Below, one piece after another: positions 14,961-22,223 of a DNA stretch of 22,429 nt. Source of the DNA: an uncultured Oscillospiraceae bacterium (lineage in GTDB: Bacteria > Bacillota > Clostridia > Oscillospirales > Oscillospiraceae); NCBI GenBank assembly GCA_934572325.1, contig CAKTKT010000029.1, forward strand, positions 1 to 22,429, in the 5' to 3' direction. A program made the position numbers and the translations under genes. Below the pieces are notes generated by a model that was not told the DNA's origin, made no database searches, and was given only the letters and a program-made list of their open reading frames with translations. Position 1 is the stretch's first letter, and every line of letters begins with the position of its first letter.

Positions 14961-15971
14961 ATGAATCTCGACCGGATCGACGACGTTCCCGATATTCTCA
15001 TGGAGTTCCTCGAATACCACTCGACCGTGCGCGGACACTCCGACCGCACGGTCTTTGCGTACTACACCGACCTGAAGATACTTTTCCGCTATCTCAAGCG
15101 CCGCAGACATCTTGCCGCGCCCGACGTGCCGTTCAACGAGATTGACATCACCGATATTGATATAGACTTCATCAAAGCGATTAAAATTGAGGAGCTGTAC
15201 CGGTATCAGAGCTTTTCGCCGGAGGGCGGCGCTTCCCTCTCCGCCGCCAGCCGCTGCCGCAGGACGTCATCCGTGAAGTCGTTCTATAACTATCTAACAA
15301 CGAAGCGGCATCTGCTGGAAGTTAATGTATGCCAAGAGCTGGATATGCCCAAACGTCAGGCGGCGCTGCCAAAATACCTTGAGGAAGCCGAGTGTGAGCG
15401 TCTGCTCGCCGCGTGTGAGGGTAAATTTGAGTACCGCGACTATGCCATCTTGATGCTGTTCCTCTCGTGCGGACTGCGCGTGTCGGAGCTTGTGTCGCTC
15501 AACCTCACGGACGTTTATGACGATCATGTGCGCGTTATCGGCAAGGGCAACAAGGAGCGCGTGGTGTTTTTCGCCGAGGGCTGCCGCGAGGCGCTGGACG
15601 ATTACCTCGCCGTGCGCGACACGGGCAAGATACGCCATGAGGACAAAAACGCGCTGTTCATCAGCAGCGTCAACCGCCGCATCACGAGCCGCGGCGTTGA
15701 GCAGATGGTGGACAAAAAGCTCCTTATGGCGGGGCTGGACGCATCGCGCTATTCGCCGCATAAGCTGCGCCACACGGCGGCGACGCTCATGCTGAAAAAC
15801 GGCGTCGATACCCGCGCCCTGCAGGAGGTTCTCGGGCACAGCAGCCTCAACACGACGCAGATATACACCCATCTTGACAATGCCCAGCTCCACGAAGCCG
15901 CAATGGCAAACCCGATAGGACGAAAGAAAAAAGCAGAGGTCGATACCGACGCCGGCAATAAGCACCCTTGA
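14961..15971 (+). CDS. Tyrosine-type site-specific recombinase, XerC/XerD-like
   Basis: A 336-residue tyrosine recombinase with every catalytic residue in place: Arg173 (SCGLRVSEL), Lys195 (GKGNKER), His267 and Arg270 (HKLRHTAAT), His293 (LGHSSL) and the nucleophile Tyr302 (TTQIYTH). The N-terminal ~125 residues form the SAM-like core-binding domain, with an extra polar stretch near residues 82-101. It is longer than typical XerC/D (about 300). It would cut and rejoin DNA at two ~11-bp inverted half-sites, most simply in chromosome dimer resolution with a Xer partner. The surrounding genes are not phage- or transposon-like, so a housekeeping role is favoured, but a lone invertase is possible. 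CGGAGG 7 nt before ATG 14961 decides the start over the upstream in-frame TTG at 14877. Confidence 0.9.
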   Translation: MNLDRIDDVPDILMEFLEYHSTVRGHSDRTVFAYYTDLKILFRYLKRRRHLAAPDVPFNEIDITDIDIDFIKAIKIEELYRYQSFSPEGGASLSAASRCRRTSSVKSFYNYLTTKRHLLEVNVCQELDMPKRQAALPKYLEEAECERLLAACEGKFEYRDYAILMLFLSCGLRVSELVSLNLTDVYDDHVRVIGKGNKERVVFFAEGCREALDDYLAVRDTGKIRHEDKNALFISSVNRRITSRGVEQMVDKKLLMAGLDASRYSPHKLRHTAATLMLKNGVDTRALQEVLGHSSLNTTQIYTHLDNAQLHEAAMANPIGRKKKAEVDTDAGNKHP

Positions 15972-15992
15972 GACACGCTCAAGGGTGCTTTT
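15961..15992. terminator. Shared terminator of recombinase and GME-fold genes
   Basis: A perfect 12-bp stem (AGCACCCTTGAG / CTCAAGGGTGCT) with an ACACG loop and a flanking TTTT. The recombinase stop codon (15969-15971) is in the left arm and the stop codon of the convergent minus-strand gene (15979-15981) is in the right arm, so both genes end inside the hairpin. Confidence 0.9.
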
Positions 15993-16746
15993 GCTCCGTT
16001 ATCGGTATCGCGCTGCCTATGTCAAACACCGGAAGCTCGGTCAGATACACGGCGCTGACGCCGCGCGCGGCGAGGAACGCCAGTATGCGCGGCTTGTCAG
16101 GGTGCTCATCGAGCGTTCCGGTGAACGCGACAATGTCATCAGAGAGCTTGAAGCCCGCGCCGCCGAGAAAGCCGTATTCAAACCCGTCAAGCGCGACGTG
16201 CCCCGACGCTATCTCCAGCACATCAAGCCCCGCGTCACGCGCGGCGCGGGCAATTCCGGCGTCCTGCGTTATGACGGAGCGTTTGTCAACGGCGAGCACG
16301 GAGCACCTGCCGTAGCCCTGACGCACCGGAATGCCGCGCATTTTGCGTGTCGCGGTCAGGTATTCGACCGCCGGCGCGTATGAAGCCTTGGGGCTATATA
16401 TAAACGTGCCGCCGAACGCGGCAAGGTTCAACTGCGCATCGTGCGGGTACGCCGCGCACTGCGCTATGTCCGCAATGCGCACCTTCGCCCCCAGCTCCGC
16501 GAGCTGTGCGGCAAGCGCGCTCTCCCGCAGATACGGGGCAAGCCATATCTTCTCCCCTCCCGCATGGAAAACGGACAGATCGGCATGACCGCGCAGACGC
16601 TTGTCCACATTTGGGTTGTCCGGCACAAAAAGCGGCATAATATCGCGTTTTTCGAGCGGTTTTCTAAGTATTTGCGAATATTTTTTCCCTACTACTACGC
16701 AATGCGCCCTTTTAGGGAGGTTCGCGTCAAGCACAAAGTCAGCCAT
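15979..16746 (-). CDS. GME-fold protein resembling DUF6873
   Basis: A 255-residue soluble protein. The arrangement RCSVLAVDKRSVITQDAGIARAARDAGLDVLEIASGHVALDGFEYGFLGGAGF matches what I recall of the clostridial DUF6873 family, which has the fold of guanidino-group-modifying enzymes (arginine deiminase and amidinotransferase type). The usual C-terminal catalytic Cys of that superfamily is not evident, so an enzymatic role is doubtful and the biological function is unknown. Its ATG overlaps the radA stop codon by 8 bases (ATGGCTGA), so it is the last gene of a radA operon and its translation is likely coupled. A TTG three codons earlier is a less likely start. The quoted stretch is the main support; family assignment is from memory, not a search. 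Confidence 0.7.
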   Translation of the reverse strand: MADFVLDANLPKRAHCVVVGKKYSQILRKPLEKRDIMPLFVPDNPNVDKRLRGHADLSVFHAGGEKIWLAPYLRESALAAQLAELGAKVRIADIAQCAAYPHDAQLNLAAFGGTFIYSPKASYAPAVEYLTATRKMRGIPVRQGYGRCSVLAVDKRSVITQDAGIARAARDAGLDVLEIASGHVALDGFEYGFLGGAGFKLSDDIVAFTGTLDEHPDKPRILAFLAARGVSAVYLTELPVFDIGSAIPITEQKHP

Positions 16747-18112
16747 TTTTGCCAAGCACGGCGCGTACCGCCTCGCGCACGGTGTTCACGGGTATGAGCT
16801 TCATGCCCTCGAAGCTCTTCACCTCATCGCGCACGTGCGCCGGAATGACGCAGCGCGTGAAGCCGAGGCGGGAGATCTCCGTCAGGCGCTGATTGAGCGC
16901 GCTGACCGAGCGTATCTCGCCGGACAGCCCGATCTCGCCTATCGCGGCAAGGTCAGCGCCGAGGGGGCGGTCAAGGTAGCTGGACGCGATTGCGAGGATT
17001 GTGGCGAGATCGGCGGCAGGCTCATCCAGAAACAGCCCGCCGATAACATTTATATATGAATCGCAGTTCGACACCGGAAGCCCGCCGCGCTTTTCCAGCA
17101 CCGCCAGCAGCATCGCCGCGCGGTTATAGTCGATGCCGTTGCTGCGCCGCGCCGCATTGTACCCCGACGGGCATAAAAGCGCCTGAACCTCCGCGAGTAT
17201 CGGGCGCGTGCCCTCTACCACGCAGGCGACGCACGTGCCGGGGCTGTTGTCCGGACGACCGGACAGCAGCATTTCCGACGGGTTCTCCACGCACTTGAGC
17301 CCATTGTCAGCCATTTCAAACACGCCTATCTCATTCGTCGAGCCGAAGCGGTTTTTCGCCGCGCGCAGTATGCGGAAGCTCGTGCTGCGCTCACCCTCAA
17401 AATAGAGCACGCAGTCGACCATGTGCTCAAGCACCTTGGGTCCGGCAATGCTGCCCTCCTTGTTGATATGCCCCACGACGAACATCGTCAGCCCCTTTTC
17501 CTTCGTCACGCGCATGAGACGCATGGTGCACTCGCGCACCTGCGTGATACTGCCGGGAGCGGAGCTTATCTCCGCGTCGGACACGGTCTGGATGGAGTCA
17601 ATGATGACTATCTCCGGCTGCACCTCGTCAATGGCGACGGCGATGCCGTCAATATCCGTCTCGGCGAGCACGTATAGCTCCCCGCCGTCAACGCCGAGGC
17701 GCACGGCGCGGAGCTTGAGCTGGCGCTCGCTCTCCTCTCCGGTGATATAGAGTATGCGTCTGCCGTCTACCCTGCCGCACATTTGCAGCAGCAGCGTTGA
17801 TTTGCCGATGCCGGGTGCGCCGCCCACGAGCACCAGTGCGCCGACGACGGCGCCGCCGCCGAGCACGCGGTCAAGCTCCGATATGCCGGTGGAAAAGCGT
17901 ATCTCCGCCGTCATGTCCAGCTCGGATATTTTCTTCGCGCCCGCAATCGGACGCACGGTACGCACGGCAGACCTGCCGCGCGTACCCGTTGCATTGAGCC
18001 TGACCTCCGTGAGCGTGTTCCACGCGCCGCAGGCGGGGCATTTGCCCGCCCAGTTCGCCGTCTCACTGCCACATTCCGAGCAGCAGTATACCGTCTTTTG
18101 CTTGGCTGCCAT
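16739..18112 (-). CDS. radA: DNA repair protein RadA/Sms
   Basis: A 457-residue RadA, a RecA-related ATPase that promotes branch migration during recombinational repair. The N-terminal zinc finger has C11-x-x-C14 and C25-x-x-C28; Walker A is GGAPGIGKST (residues 97-106); the family-specific KNRFG motif is at 253-257; the C-terminal third is the Lon-protease-like domain (EIGLSGEIRSVSALNQRLTEISRLGF). Length and order are standard. It lies 16 nt downstream of the amidase gene and overlaps the GME-fold gene by 8 bases, so the three are probably one transcript. In other Firmicutes radA also sits in mixed housekeeping operons. Confidence 0.97.
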   Translation of the reverse strand: MAAKQKTVYCCSECGSETANWAGKCPACGAWNTLTEVRLNATGTRGRSAVRTVRPIAGAKKISELDMTAEIRFSTGISELDRVLGGGAVVGALVLVGGAPGIGKSTLLLQMCGRVDGRRILYITGEESERQLKLRAVRLGVDGGELYVLAETDIDGIAVAIDEVQPEIVIIDSIQTVSDAEISSAPGSITQVRECTMRLMRVTKEKGLTMFVVGHINKEGSIAGPKVLEHMVDCVLYFEGERSTSFRILRAAKNRFGSTNEIGVFEMADNGLKCVENPSEMLLSGRPDNSPGTCVACVVEGTRPILAEVQALLCPSGYNAARRSNGIDYNRAAMLLAVLEKRGGLPVSNCDSYINVIGGLFLDEPAADLATILAIASSYLDRPLGADLAAIGEIGLSGEIRSVSALNQRLTEISRLGFTRCVIPAHVRDEVKSFEGMKLIPVNTVREAVRAVLGKNG

Positions 18113-18128
18113 AGTATTTCCTCGTTAT

Positions 18129-18854
18129 TTATGTATATTGAATTGAGTTTTCAAACTGGATGAACGTCGCCATCAGCACGGTCGAAAGCGCCGTCTGATA
18201 CCGGCTGTCCGTGAGCTTTGTAACGTCTGAATGGTTGGAGACAAAGCCGCACTCGACAAGTATCGCCGGACAATCGACATTTGAAAGAATATAGAGCTTA
18301 TTCTTATCCGGCTCGGCGACGCGCCTGTTCTGCGGGTCCAGCGCGGAGACGAGATTGTGATGCATGAGCTTGCCGAGCGTCTCGCTCTTGCCGTTGGCGG
18401 AATAGAGCACCTGTGCGCCGCTTGGCTGCGCCGTGGGATAGTAGTTTTGGTGTATGCTCAGCAGCACCGGATTCGGCGTGGCTTTGACCACATCCGTGCG
18501 GTATACAAGCTCCTCATGCTCGCTGTAGGTCAGGGCGTTGGCGGCGCGGCTCTCGTCATCCGTGCGCGTCATGACCGCGCTCTGCCCGCAGAACGACGAG
18601 ACAGCCTGAAGCCTCAGCGCAATGGCAAGGTTTATATCGCTCTCGCGCGAGCCGTCCGCGCCTATCGCGCCGCCGTCGATCCCGCCGTGCCCCGCGTCTA
18701 TCACAAGCGTGTATCTATCGCTCTGCGCCGCGGCGGACACGGTCTTTGTGCGGTCGAGATTCGCCGCGAACGCCGAGAGCGCAATCAGCACCGCCAGCGC
18801 CGTCACCGCGCCGATTACCTGCTTTTTATTGATAACCAAAAACGATTTGGACAT
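18129..18854 (-). CDS. N-acetylmuramoyl-L-alanine amidase, CwlD-like (Amidase_3)
   Basis: A 241-residue exported amidase that removes the peptide from muramic acid in peptidoglycan. An N-terminal hydrophobic segment (residues ~12-31) after basic residues is a signal peptide or anchor. The Amidase_3 domain has zinc ligands His56 (DAGHGG), Glu71 (SRESDIN) and His135 (SIHQN) and catalytic Glu201 (LVECGFVSN). Size, single-domain layout and position next to spoIVA suit CwlD, which with PdaA makes muramic-delta-lactam in the spore cortex; a vegetative amidase is the alternative. GAGGTG precedes the ATG by 5 nt. The promoter at 18866-18894 is so close that the transcript would be nearly leaderless; read-through from spoIVA would supply the binding site. 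Confidence 0.92.
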   Translation of the reverse strand: MSKSFLVINKKQVIGAVTALAVLIALSAFAANLDRTKTVSAAAQSDRYTLVIDAGHGGIDGGAIGADGSRESDINLAIALRLQAVSSFCGQSAVMTRTDDESRAANALTYSEHEELVYRTDVVKATPNPVLLSIHQNYYPTAQPSGAQVLYSANGKSETLGKLMHHNLVSALDPQNRRVAEPDKNKLYILSNVDCPAILVECGFVSNHSDVTKLTDSRYQTALSTVLMATFIQFENSIQYT

Positions 18855-18865
18855 TCATTCACCTC

Positions 18866-18894
18866 ATTATATATGCTCGCGCGGCTTTAGTCAA
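18866..18894 (-). promoter_or_regulatory. SigA-like promoter immediately before the amidase gene
   Basis: On the minus strand TTGACT (18894-18889), 17-bp spacer and perfect TATAAT (18871-18866). The start of transcription would fall near 18859, only about 5 nt before the ATG, so the Shine-Dalgarno GAGGTG (18865-18860) would be cut off or at the very 5' end. Confidence 0.65.
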
Positions 18895-18906
18895 ACAAAA
18901 TGCCGC

Positions 18907-20385
18907 TCAGAGCAGGATACAGATAAGCCCTCCGCTCCCCTCGTTGATTATCCGCTGCAAGGTCTCCCGAAGCTTTGCCTTCGCGCTCTCCGGCAGCCCC
19001 TCGATCTTGCTCGTCAGCCCCTCCTCCGCAATGTCGTAGAGCGATTTGCCGAAAATATTCGACTGCCAGATACGGTTGACGTCGCCGTCAAAGCCCTGAA
19101 GCAGAAAGTTTATAATGTCCTCGGACGCGGTCTCGCCGCCTATCGCGGGCGTGACCTCCGTCTCAATATTCGTCATCAGCATATGTATTGCCGGAGCGTT
19201 TGCCTTGAGCTTCACGCTGTACTTGCCGCCCTGACGCACGATCTGCGGCTCTTCGAGCTGCATCTGGCTGGAATCCGGCATCACAACGCCGTAGCCCTTC
19301 GTGCGCACATCCTCCAGCGCGGTACGGAGCTTGTCGTAATCCAGCTTCACCGCGCTCATCTCGGCGAGAGTGGAGATAAGATCGCCGTCGTTTTTGACCT
19401 CAATGCCCGTCTGCTCGCTGATGGTTTTGTAATACAGCGCGCGCGGAAGCTGCACCGTCACGCCTATCGCGCCCGTGCCGAGATCCCGCCGGTCTATCCT
19501 CACGCCGCTGATGTTCTCCTGCTCCGCCAGCCTATCCGCCGCGCGTGCGCAGTCCTTTATCTTCTCCGCACCCACGGCGCACTCGCATATTTTTGCGTAC
19601 ATATCGGTCTTGAGCGCGTTGTCGTCCGGAAGCGCATCCAGCCACTCCGGCAGATAGAAGCCGATGGATTTGAGCGGGAACTCCTCCAGCACGGAGCGGA
19701 TGATCTCCGCAATGCCCGCCTCGTCCAGCTCAAGGCAGTTGACGCATATGCACCTGACGTCGTATTGCTCGGAAATATCCGCAGCAATGAGCTGCGCAGT
19801 CTCCGACTGCGGGGCGGCGCTGTTGAGCAGCACGACAAAGGGCTTGCCGATCTCCTGCAATTCCGCGATGACGCGCGCCTCCGGCGCGGCATAACGCTCG
19901 CGCGGGATGTCGCATATGCTGCCGTCGCACGTGACGACAATGCCGATGGTCGAGTGCTCGGCAATGACCTTGTACGTTCCCTTTTCCGCCGCCTCCGTGA
20001 GCGGCACCTCATGGTCGAACCACGGCGTTGTGACAAGGCGCTCCGCCCCGTCCTCGAACTGCCCCGCCGCGCCATCGACCATGTAGCCCACGCAGTCCAC
20101 AAGACGCACGGAGACCTCTGTGCCCTCGTCGATGCTTATCGTCACCGCGTCCTCGGGTACGAACTTCGGCTCTGCGGTCATGATGGTCTTGCCCGAGCCG
20201 CTTTGCGGCAGCTCATCCTTCGCGCGCTCGCGCATATATGTGTTGTCGATCTGGGGTATGACCAGCTTTTCCATGAAACGCTTGATAAATGTGGATTTTC
20301 CCGTGCGCACGGGTCCGACAACGCCGAGCATGAAAGCCCCGTTCGTTCGTGCCGCAATATCCCGATATATGTTGGTATCAGTCAT
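18907..20385 (-). CDS. spoIVA: Stage IV sporulation protein A
   Basis: A 492-residue protein, the same length as the Bacillus subtilis protein. SpoIVA is a TRAFAC-type ATPase that polymerises on the outer forespore membrane to form the base of the spore coat. The start MTDTNIYRDIAARTNG, Walker A GPVRTGKS (residues 24-31), the segment VRLVDCVGYMV (Walker B region) and the hydrophobic tail GGLICILL, used for membrane-surface attachment, are all present. In known spore-formers it is made in the mother cell under SigE, which fits the SigE-like promoter found upstream. GGAGG 10 nt before the ATG supports the start. The amidase gene follows 52 nt downstream with no clear terminator. This gene is direct evidence that the organism makes or made endospores. 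Confidence 0.97.
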   Translation of the reverse strand: MTDTNIYRDIAARTNGAFMLGVVGPVRTGKSTFIKRFMEKLVIPQIDNTYMRERAKDELPQSGSGKTIMTAEPKFVPEDAVTISIDEGTEVSVRLVDCVGYMVDGAAGQFEDGAERLVTTPWFDHEVPLTEAAEKGTYKVIAEHSTIGIVVTCDGSICDIPRERYAAPEARVIAELQEIGKPFVVLLNSAAPQSETAQLIAADISEQYDVRCICVNCLELDEAGIAEIIRSVLEEFPLKSIGFYLPEWLDALPDDNALKTDMYAKICECAVGAEKIKDCARAADRLAEQENISGVRIDRRDLGTGAIGVTVQLPRALYYKTISEQTGIEVKNDGDLISTLAEMSAVKLDYDKLRTALEDVRTKGYGVVMPDSSQMQLEEPQIVRQGGKYSVKLKANAPAIHMLMTNIETEVTPAIGGETASEDIINFLLQGFDGDVNRIWQSNIFGKSLYDIAEEGLTSKIEGLPESAKAKLRETLQRIINEGSGGLICILL

Positions 20386-20396
20386 AATGATAAAGC

Positions 20397-20440
20397 CTCC
20401 GCTCTCATGTTCTCGTTTGTACGAGTCTATGAGAGCGGAG
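20397..20440 (-). terminator. Hairpin between nif3-like gene and spoIVA
   Basis: CTCCGCTCTCAT (20397-20408) and ATGAGAGCGGAG (20429-20440) are a perfect 12-bp inverted repeat with a nested 5-bp repeat (CTCGT / ACGAG) inside. Read on the minus strand it follows the trmK-nif3 genes and is followed by GCTTTATC, so it could end that transcript. It overlaps the spoIVA promoter and ribosome binding site. Confidence 0.65.
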
Positions 20441-20452
20441 ACTGAAATATGC
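20424..20452 (-). promoter_or_regulatory. SigE-type promoter of spoIVA
   Basis: On the minus strand GCATATT (20452-20446), 14-bp spacer and CATAGACT (20431-20424). This differs from the recalled SigE consensus (roughly TCATATT and CATACACT with 13-15 bp) by about one base in each box. Start near 20417, about 30 nt before the ATG. Agreement with known SigE control of spoIVA strengthens the call. Confidence 0.75.
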
Positions 20453-20469
20453 GGCGGCGTACAGCCCGC

Positions 20470-21222
20470 TTATATGAACGAAACGACCTGCCCGTGCACG
20501 CCGGACACGCGAAACTCCACATCCGCAAACTCCGCGCGCAGTATCTCCGCAAGCGCGGGGATAACGGGGTCTTCCGTGCAGAAATGGTCGCCGTCGATTA
20601 GGTTAATGCCAAGCTCCTTTGCCTCAAGAAAATGATGATATTTAATATCCGCAGTGAGATAGGTGTCGCAGCCCTTTTCAAACGCGGCGCGCACGCTGTC
20701 GCTTCCCGCGCCGCCCATCACCGCAACGCGGTGAACCTCACGCCCCGCGTCATAATAACGCAGTCCGTCGGTTTTCAGCGCCGCCTTGCACCGCGCGAGG
20801 AAGCTGTCCAGCGGAAGCCTATCCGGCAGCACGCCTATGCGCCCGCAGCCGTCCGCGTCCAGCGCCCCCTCGCACTGCGCGCCCACGAGCGAAATAAGCA
20901 CATCGTTCACGCCGCCCTCGGCAATGTCGAGATTCGTGTGCATGGATATGACGGCAATGCCGCGCTCGGCGAGACGCAGGAGCTTTTCGTCGCTGACGCA
21001 TTTGAGCGGGGTGAATATAAGCGGGTGGTGCGAAATTATAAGCTCCGCCCCGTGCTCGCCCGCCTCGTCGATGACCTCCTGCGTGACATCCAGCGCGAGC
21101 AGCGCACGGCAGACCGGAGCGCCGAGCCGACCGAGCTGAAAGCCGGAGTTGTCAAAGCTCATTTGCAGCTCGAGCGGCGCGAGCTCTTTCAGAAAATCGT
21201 AAATTTCGCCTGCCGTTCTCAT
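20470..21222 (-). CDS. Nif3-like dinuclear metal-centre protein (YqfO/YbgI family)
   Basis: A 250-residue protein of the NIF3 family, which forms toroidal hexamers with a two-metal site. Probable metal ligands are His65-His66 (ISHHPL), Asp99 (HTNLD), His213 and Glu217 (GDHFCTED). It is the short form, like E. coli YbgI, without the PII-like insert of B. subtilis YqfO (about 370 residues). The biochemical role of the family is unsettled; hydrolase and GTP cyclohydrolase-like activities have been proposed. The start codon overlaps the trmK stop (ATGA), and AGGGAGG stands about 10 nt upstream, so translation is coupled. The trmK-nif3 order is conserved widely in Firmicutes. Confidence 0.93.
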   Translation of the reverse strand: MRTAGEIYDFLKELAPLELQMSFDNSGFQLGRLGAPVCRALLALDVTQEVIDEAGEHGAELIISHHPLIFTPLKCVSDEKLLRLAERGIAVISMHTNLDIAEGGVNDVLISLVGAQCEGALDADGCGRIGVLPDRLPLDSFLARCKAALKTDGLRYYDAGREVHRVAVMGGAGSDSVRAAFEKGCDTYLTADIKYHHFLEAKELGINLIDGDHFCTEDPVIPALAEILRAEFADVEFRVSGVHGQVVSFI

Positions 21223-21902
21223 CTCTGCGTATCCTCCCTCATTTCGTAAAGCTGCTTCAATATCTCCTCGTTCACTGTCCTGCGCCCTACGGCGCTTTTT
21301 GCCCTGCTCATGCCGGATACCGCCTTTTCAAAGCGGCGTATTTGGGCGGCAAGATGCTCCGGAAAGAGCGGCTGGGTGCGTGCAAGCGGATAGCAGCCTG
21401 TAAAAAGCTCAGCATCGCAGAGGCGTGTCTCCCCGCCGAAGCGCGCCGTGAAAAGCTGGTACGTCTCGCCCATGTCGCGCACAAGGCGCTCCTGTGTGAT
21501 GGAAAAACCGTTGTTTACGAGCCAGTAGCGCAGTATATGCGCCTTTGTCATAGGCTGCAATATAAGAAAATAGCGCTCGTCCATGCACCACTCCGCGCGG
21601 TCGAGTATGCCGCAGACGGTGTCGCCGCCCATGCCGGCGATAACGATGGTGTCCACCGTCTCCGGCGCGATGCCGTCCAGCCCGTCGCAGAGACGGAAGC
21701 TGATCCGCTCCTCCACGTGCGCCGCCCGCGCCGCGGCGACCGCGCACGAGAGCGGGTCGGGGCGAAGATCCGAGGCGATGATGTTCCCCTCGTAGCTGCG
21801 CCTTGCCATATGCACGGGGAGATACCCGTGATCCGTGCCGACGTCCGCAAAGCCGATACCGGCGGGTATGAGCGTTGATATAAGTTTAAGTCGTTTATTC
21901 AT
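21219..21902 (-). CDS. trmK: tRNA (adenine(22)-N1)-methyltransferase TrmK
   Basis: A 227-residue class I SAM-dependent methyltransferase. MNKRLKLISTLIP is followed by FADVGTDHGYLPVHMA (SAM-binding motif I), NIIASDLRPDPL (motif II acidic residue) and VIAGMGGDTVCGIL, all diagnostic of TrmK/YqfN, which methylates N1 of A22 in some tRNAs. The C-terminal part is the family's helical region. It sits four bases overlapped with the nif3-like gene, the arrangement seen in B. subtilis. No Shine-Dalgarno is seen before the ATG (the preceding bases are GATCTGCT), and only 18 bases separate it from the upstream terminator; no upstream in-frame start exists, so translation may be leaderless or weak. Confidence 0.94.
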   Translation of the reverse strand: MNKRLKLISTLIPAGIGFADVGTDHGYLPVHMARRSYEGNIIASDLRPDPLSCAVAAARAAHVEERISFRLCDGLDGIAPETVDTIVIAGMGGDTVCGILDRAEWCMDERYFLILQPMTKAHILRYWLVNNGFSITQERLVRDMGETYQLFTARFGGETRLCDAELFTGCYPLARTQPLFPEHLAAQIRRFEKAVSGMSRAKSAVGRRTVNEEILKQLYEMREDTQR

Positions 21903-21920
21903 AGCAGATCGTATAAATAA

Positions 21921-21942
21921 AGGGCGCGTCGCAACGCGCCCT
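21921..21942 (-). terminator. Terminator of the DUF1858 gene
   Basis: A 9-bp GC-rich stem (AGGGCGCGT / ACGCGCCCT) with a 4-base loop, followed on the minus strand by TTATTTATAC. It lies 14 bases after the DUF1858 stop codon and ends 18 bases before the trmK ATG. Confidence 0.85.
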
Positions 21943-21956
21943 TTTGATGCATAAGC

Positions 21957-22157
21957 TCAAAGCGTTTCAAGATAAGCCTTGAGGCTGACAAGGAACTCGT
22001 CCGGGTCAACGCCGTGGGCGGCACAGGCCTGCTCAAGCGTCTCGCCGCTTGCAAGGGCGCAGCCCATGCAGTGCATGCCGATAGCCTGAAAAGCGGGCAT
22101 AGCCTCCGGACAGTTATCAACGATCTCGGAAATAAGGGTCTCTCTAGTAATCTCCAT
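21957..22157 (-). CDS. DUF1858 domain protein
   Basis: A 66-residue protein that is a single DUF1858 domain, a small fold often fused to or encoded near hybrid-cluster or redox proteins. ITRETLISEIVDNCPEA, then GMHCMGCALASGETLEQACAAHGVD with a C-x-x-C pair (residues 30-33 of this start) are the family hallmarks; the cysteines suggest redox or metal binding. The ATG at 22157 has AAGG about 9 nt upstream; the GTG at 22166 overlaps that site and is rejected. Terminators flank it on both sides, so it is monocistronic, although I see no clear promoter in the 30 bases after the upstream terminator. Confidence 0.88.
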   Translation of the reverse strand: MEITRETLISEIVDNCPEAMPAFQAIGMHCMGCALASGETLEQACAAHGVDPDEFLVSLKAYLETL

Positions 22158-22187
22158 TTTAGTCACCTTTCAAAGTAGTAATAAAAA

Positions 22188-22209
22188 TTGGGACGCCGGA
22201 GCGCCCCAA
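22188..22209 (-). terminator. Terminator of the zinc-ribbon gene
   Basis: On the minus strand TTGGGGCGC pairs with GCGTCCCAA (one G-U) around a TCCG loop and is followed by TTTTTATT, a textbook intrinsic terminator 14 bases after the stop codon. Confidence 0.92.
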
Positions 22210-22223
22210 TTCCTCACAGGCGA

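Noticed and set aside
18622..20445. Open frame of 607 codons on the plus strand, antisense to spoIVA and the amidase gene
   Set aside because: It is a shadow of two well-supported minus-strand genes; GC-rich codon usage keeps the opposite frame open. The translation is rich in Arg, His and Leu with no recognisable domain, and no promoter or RBS supports it.
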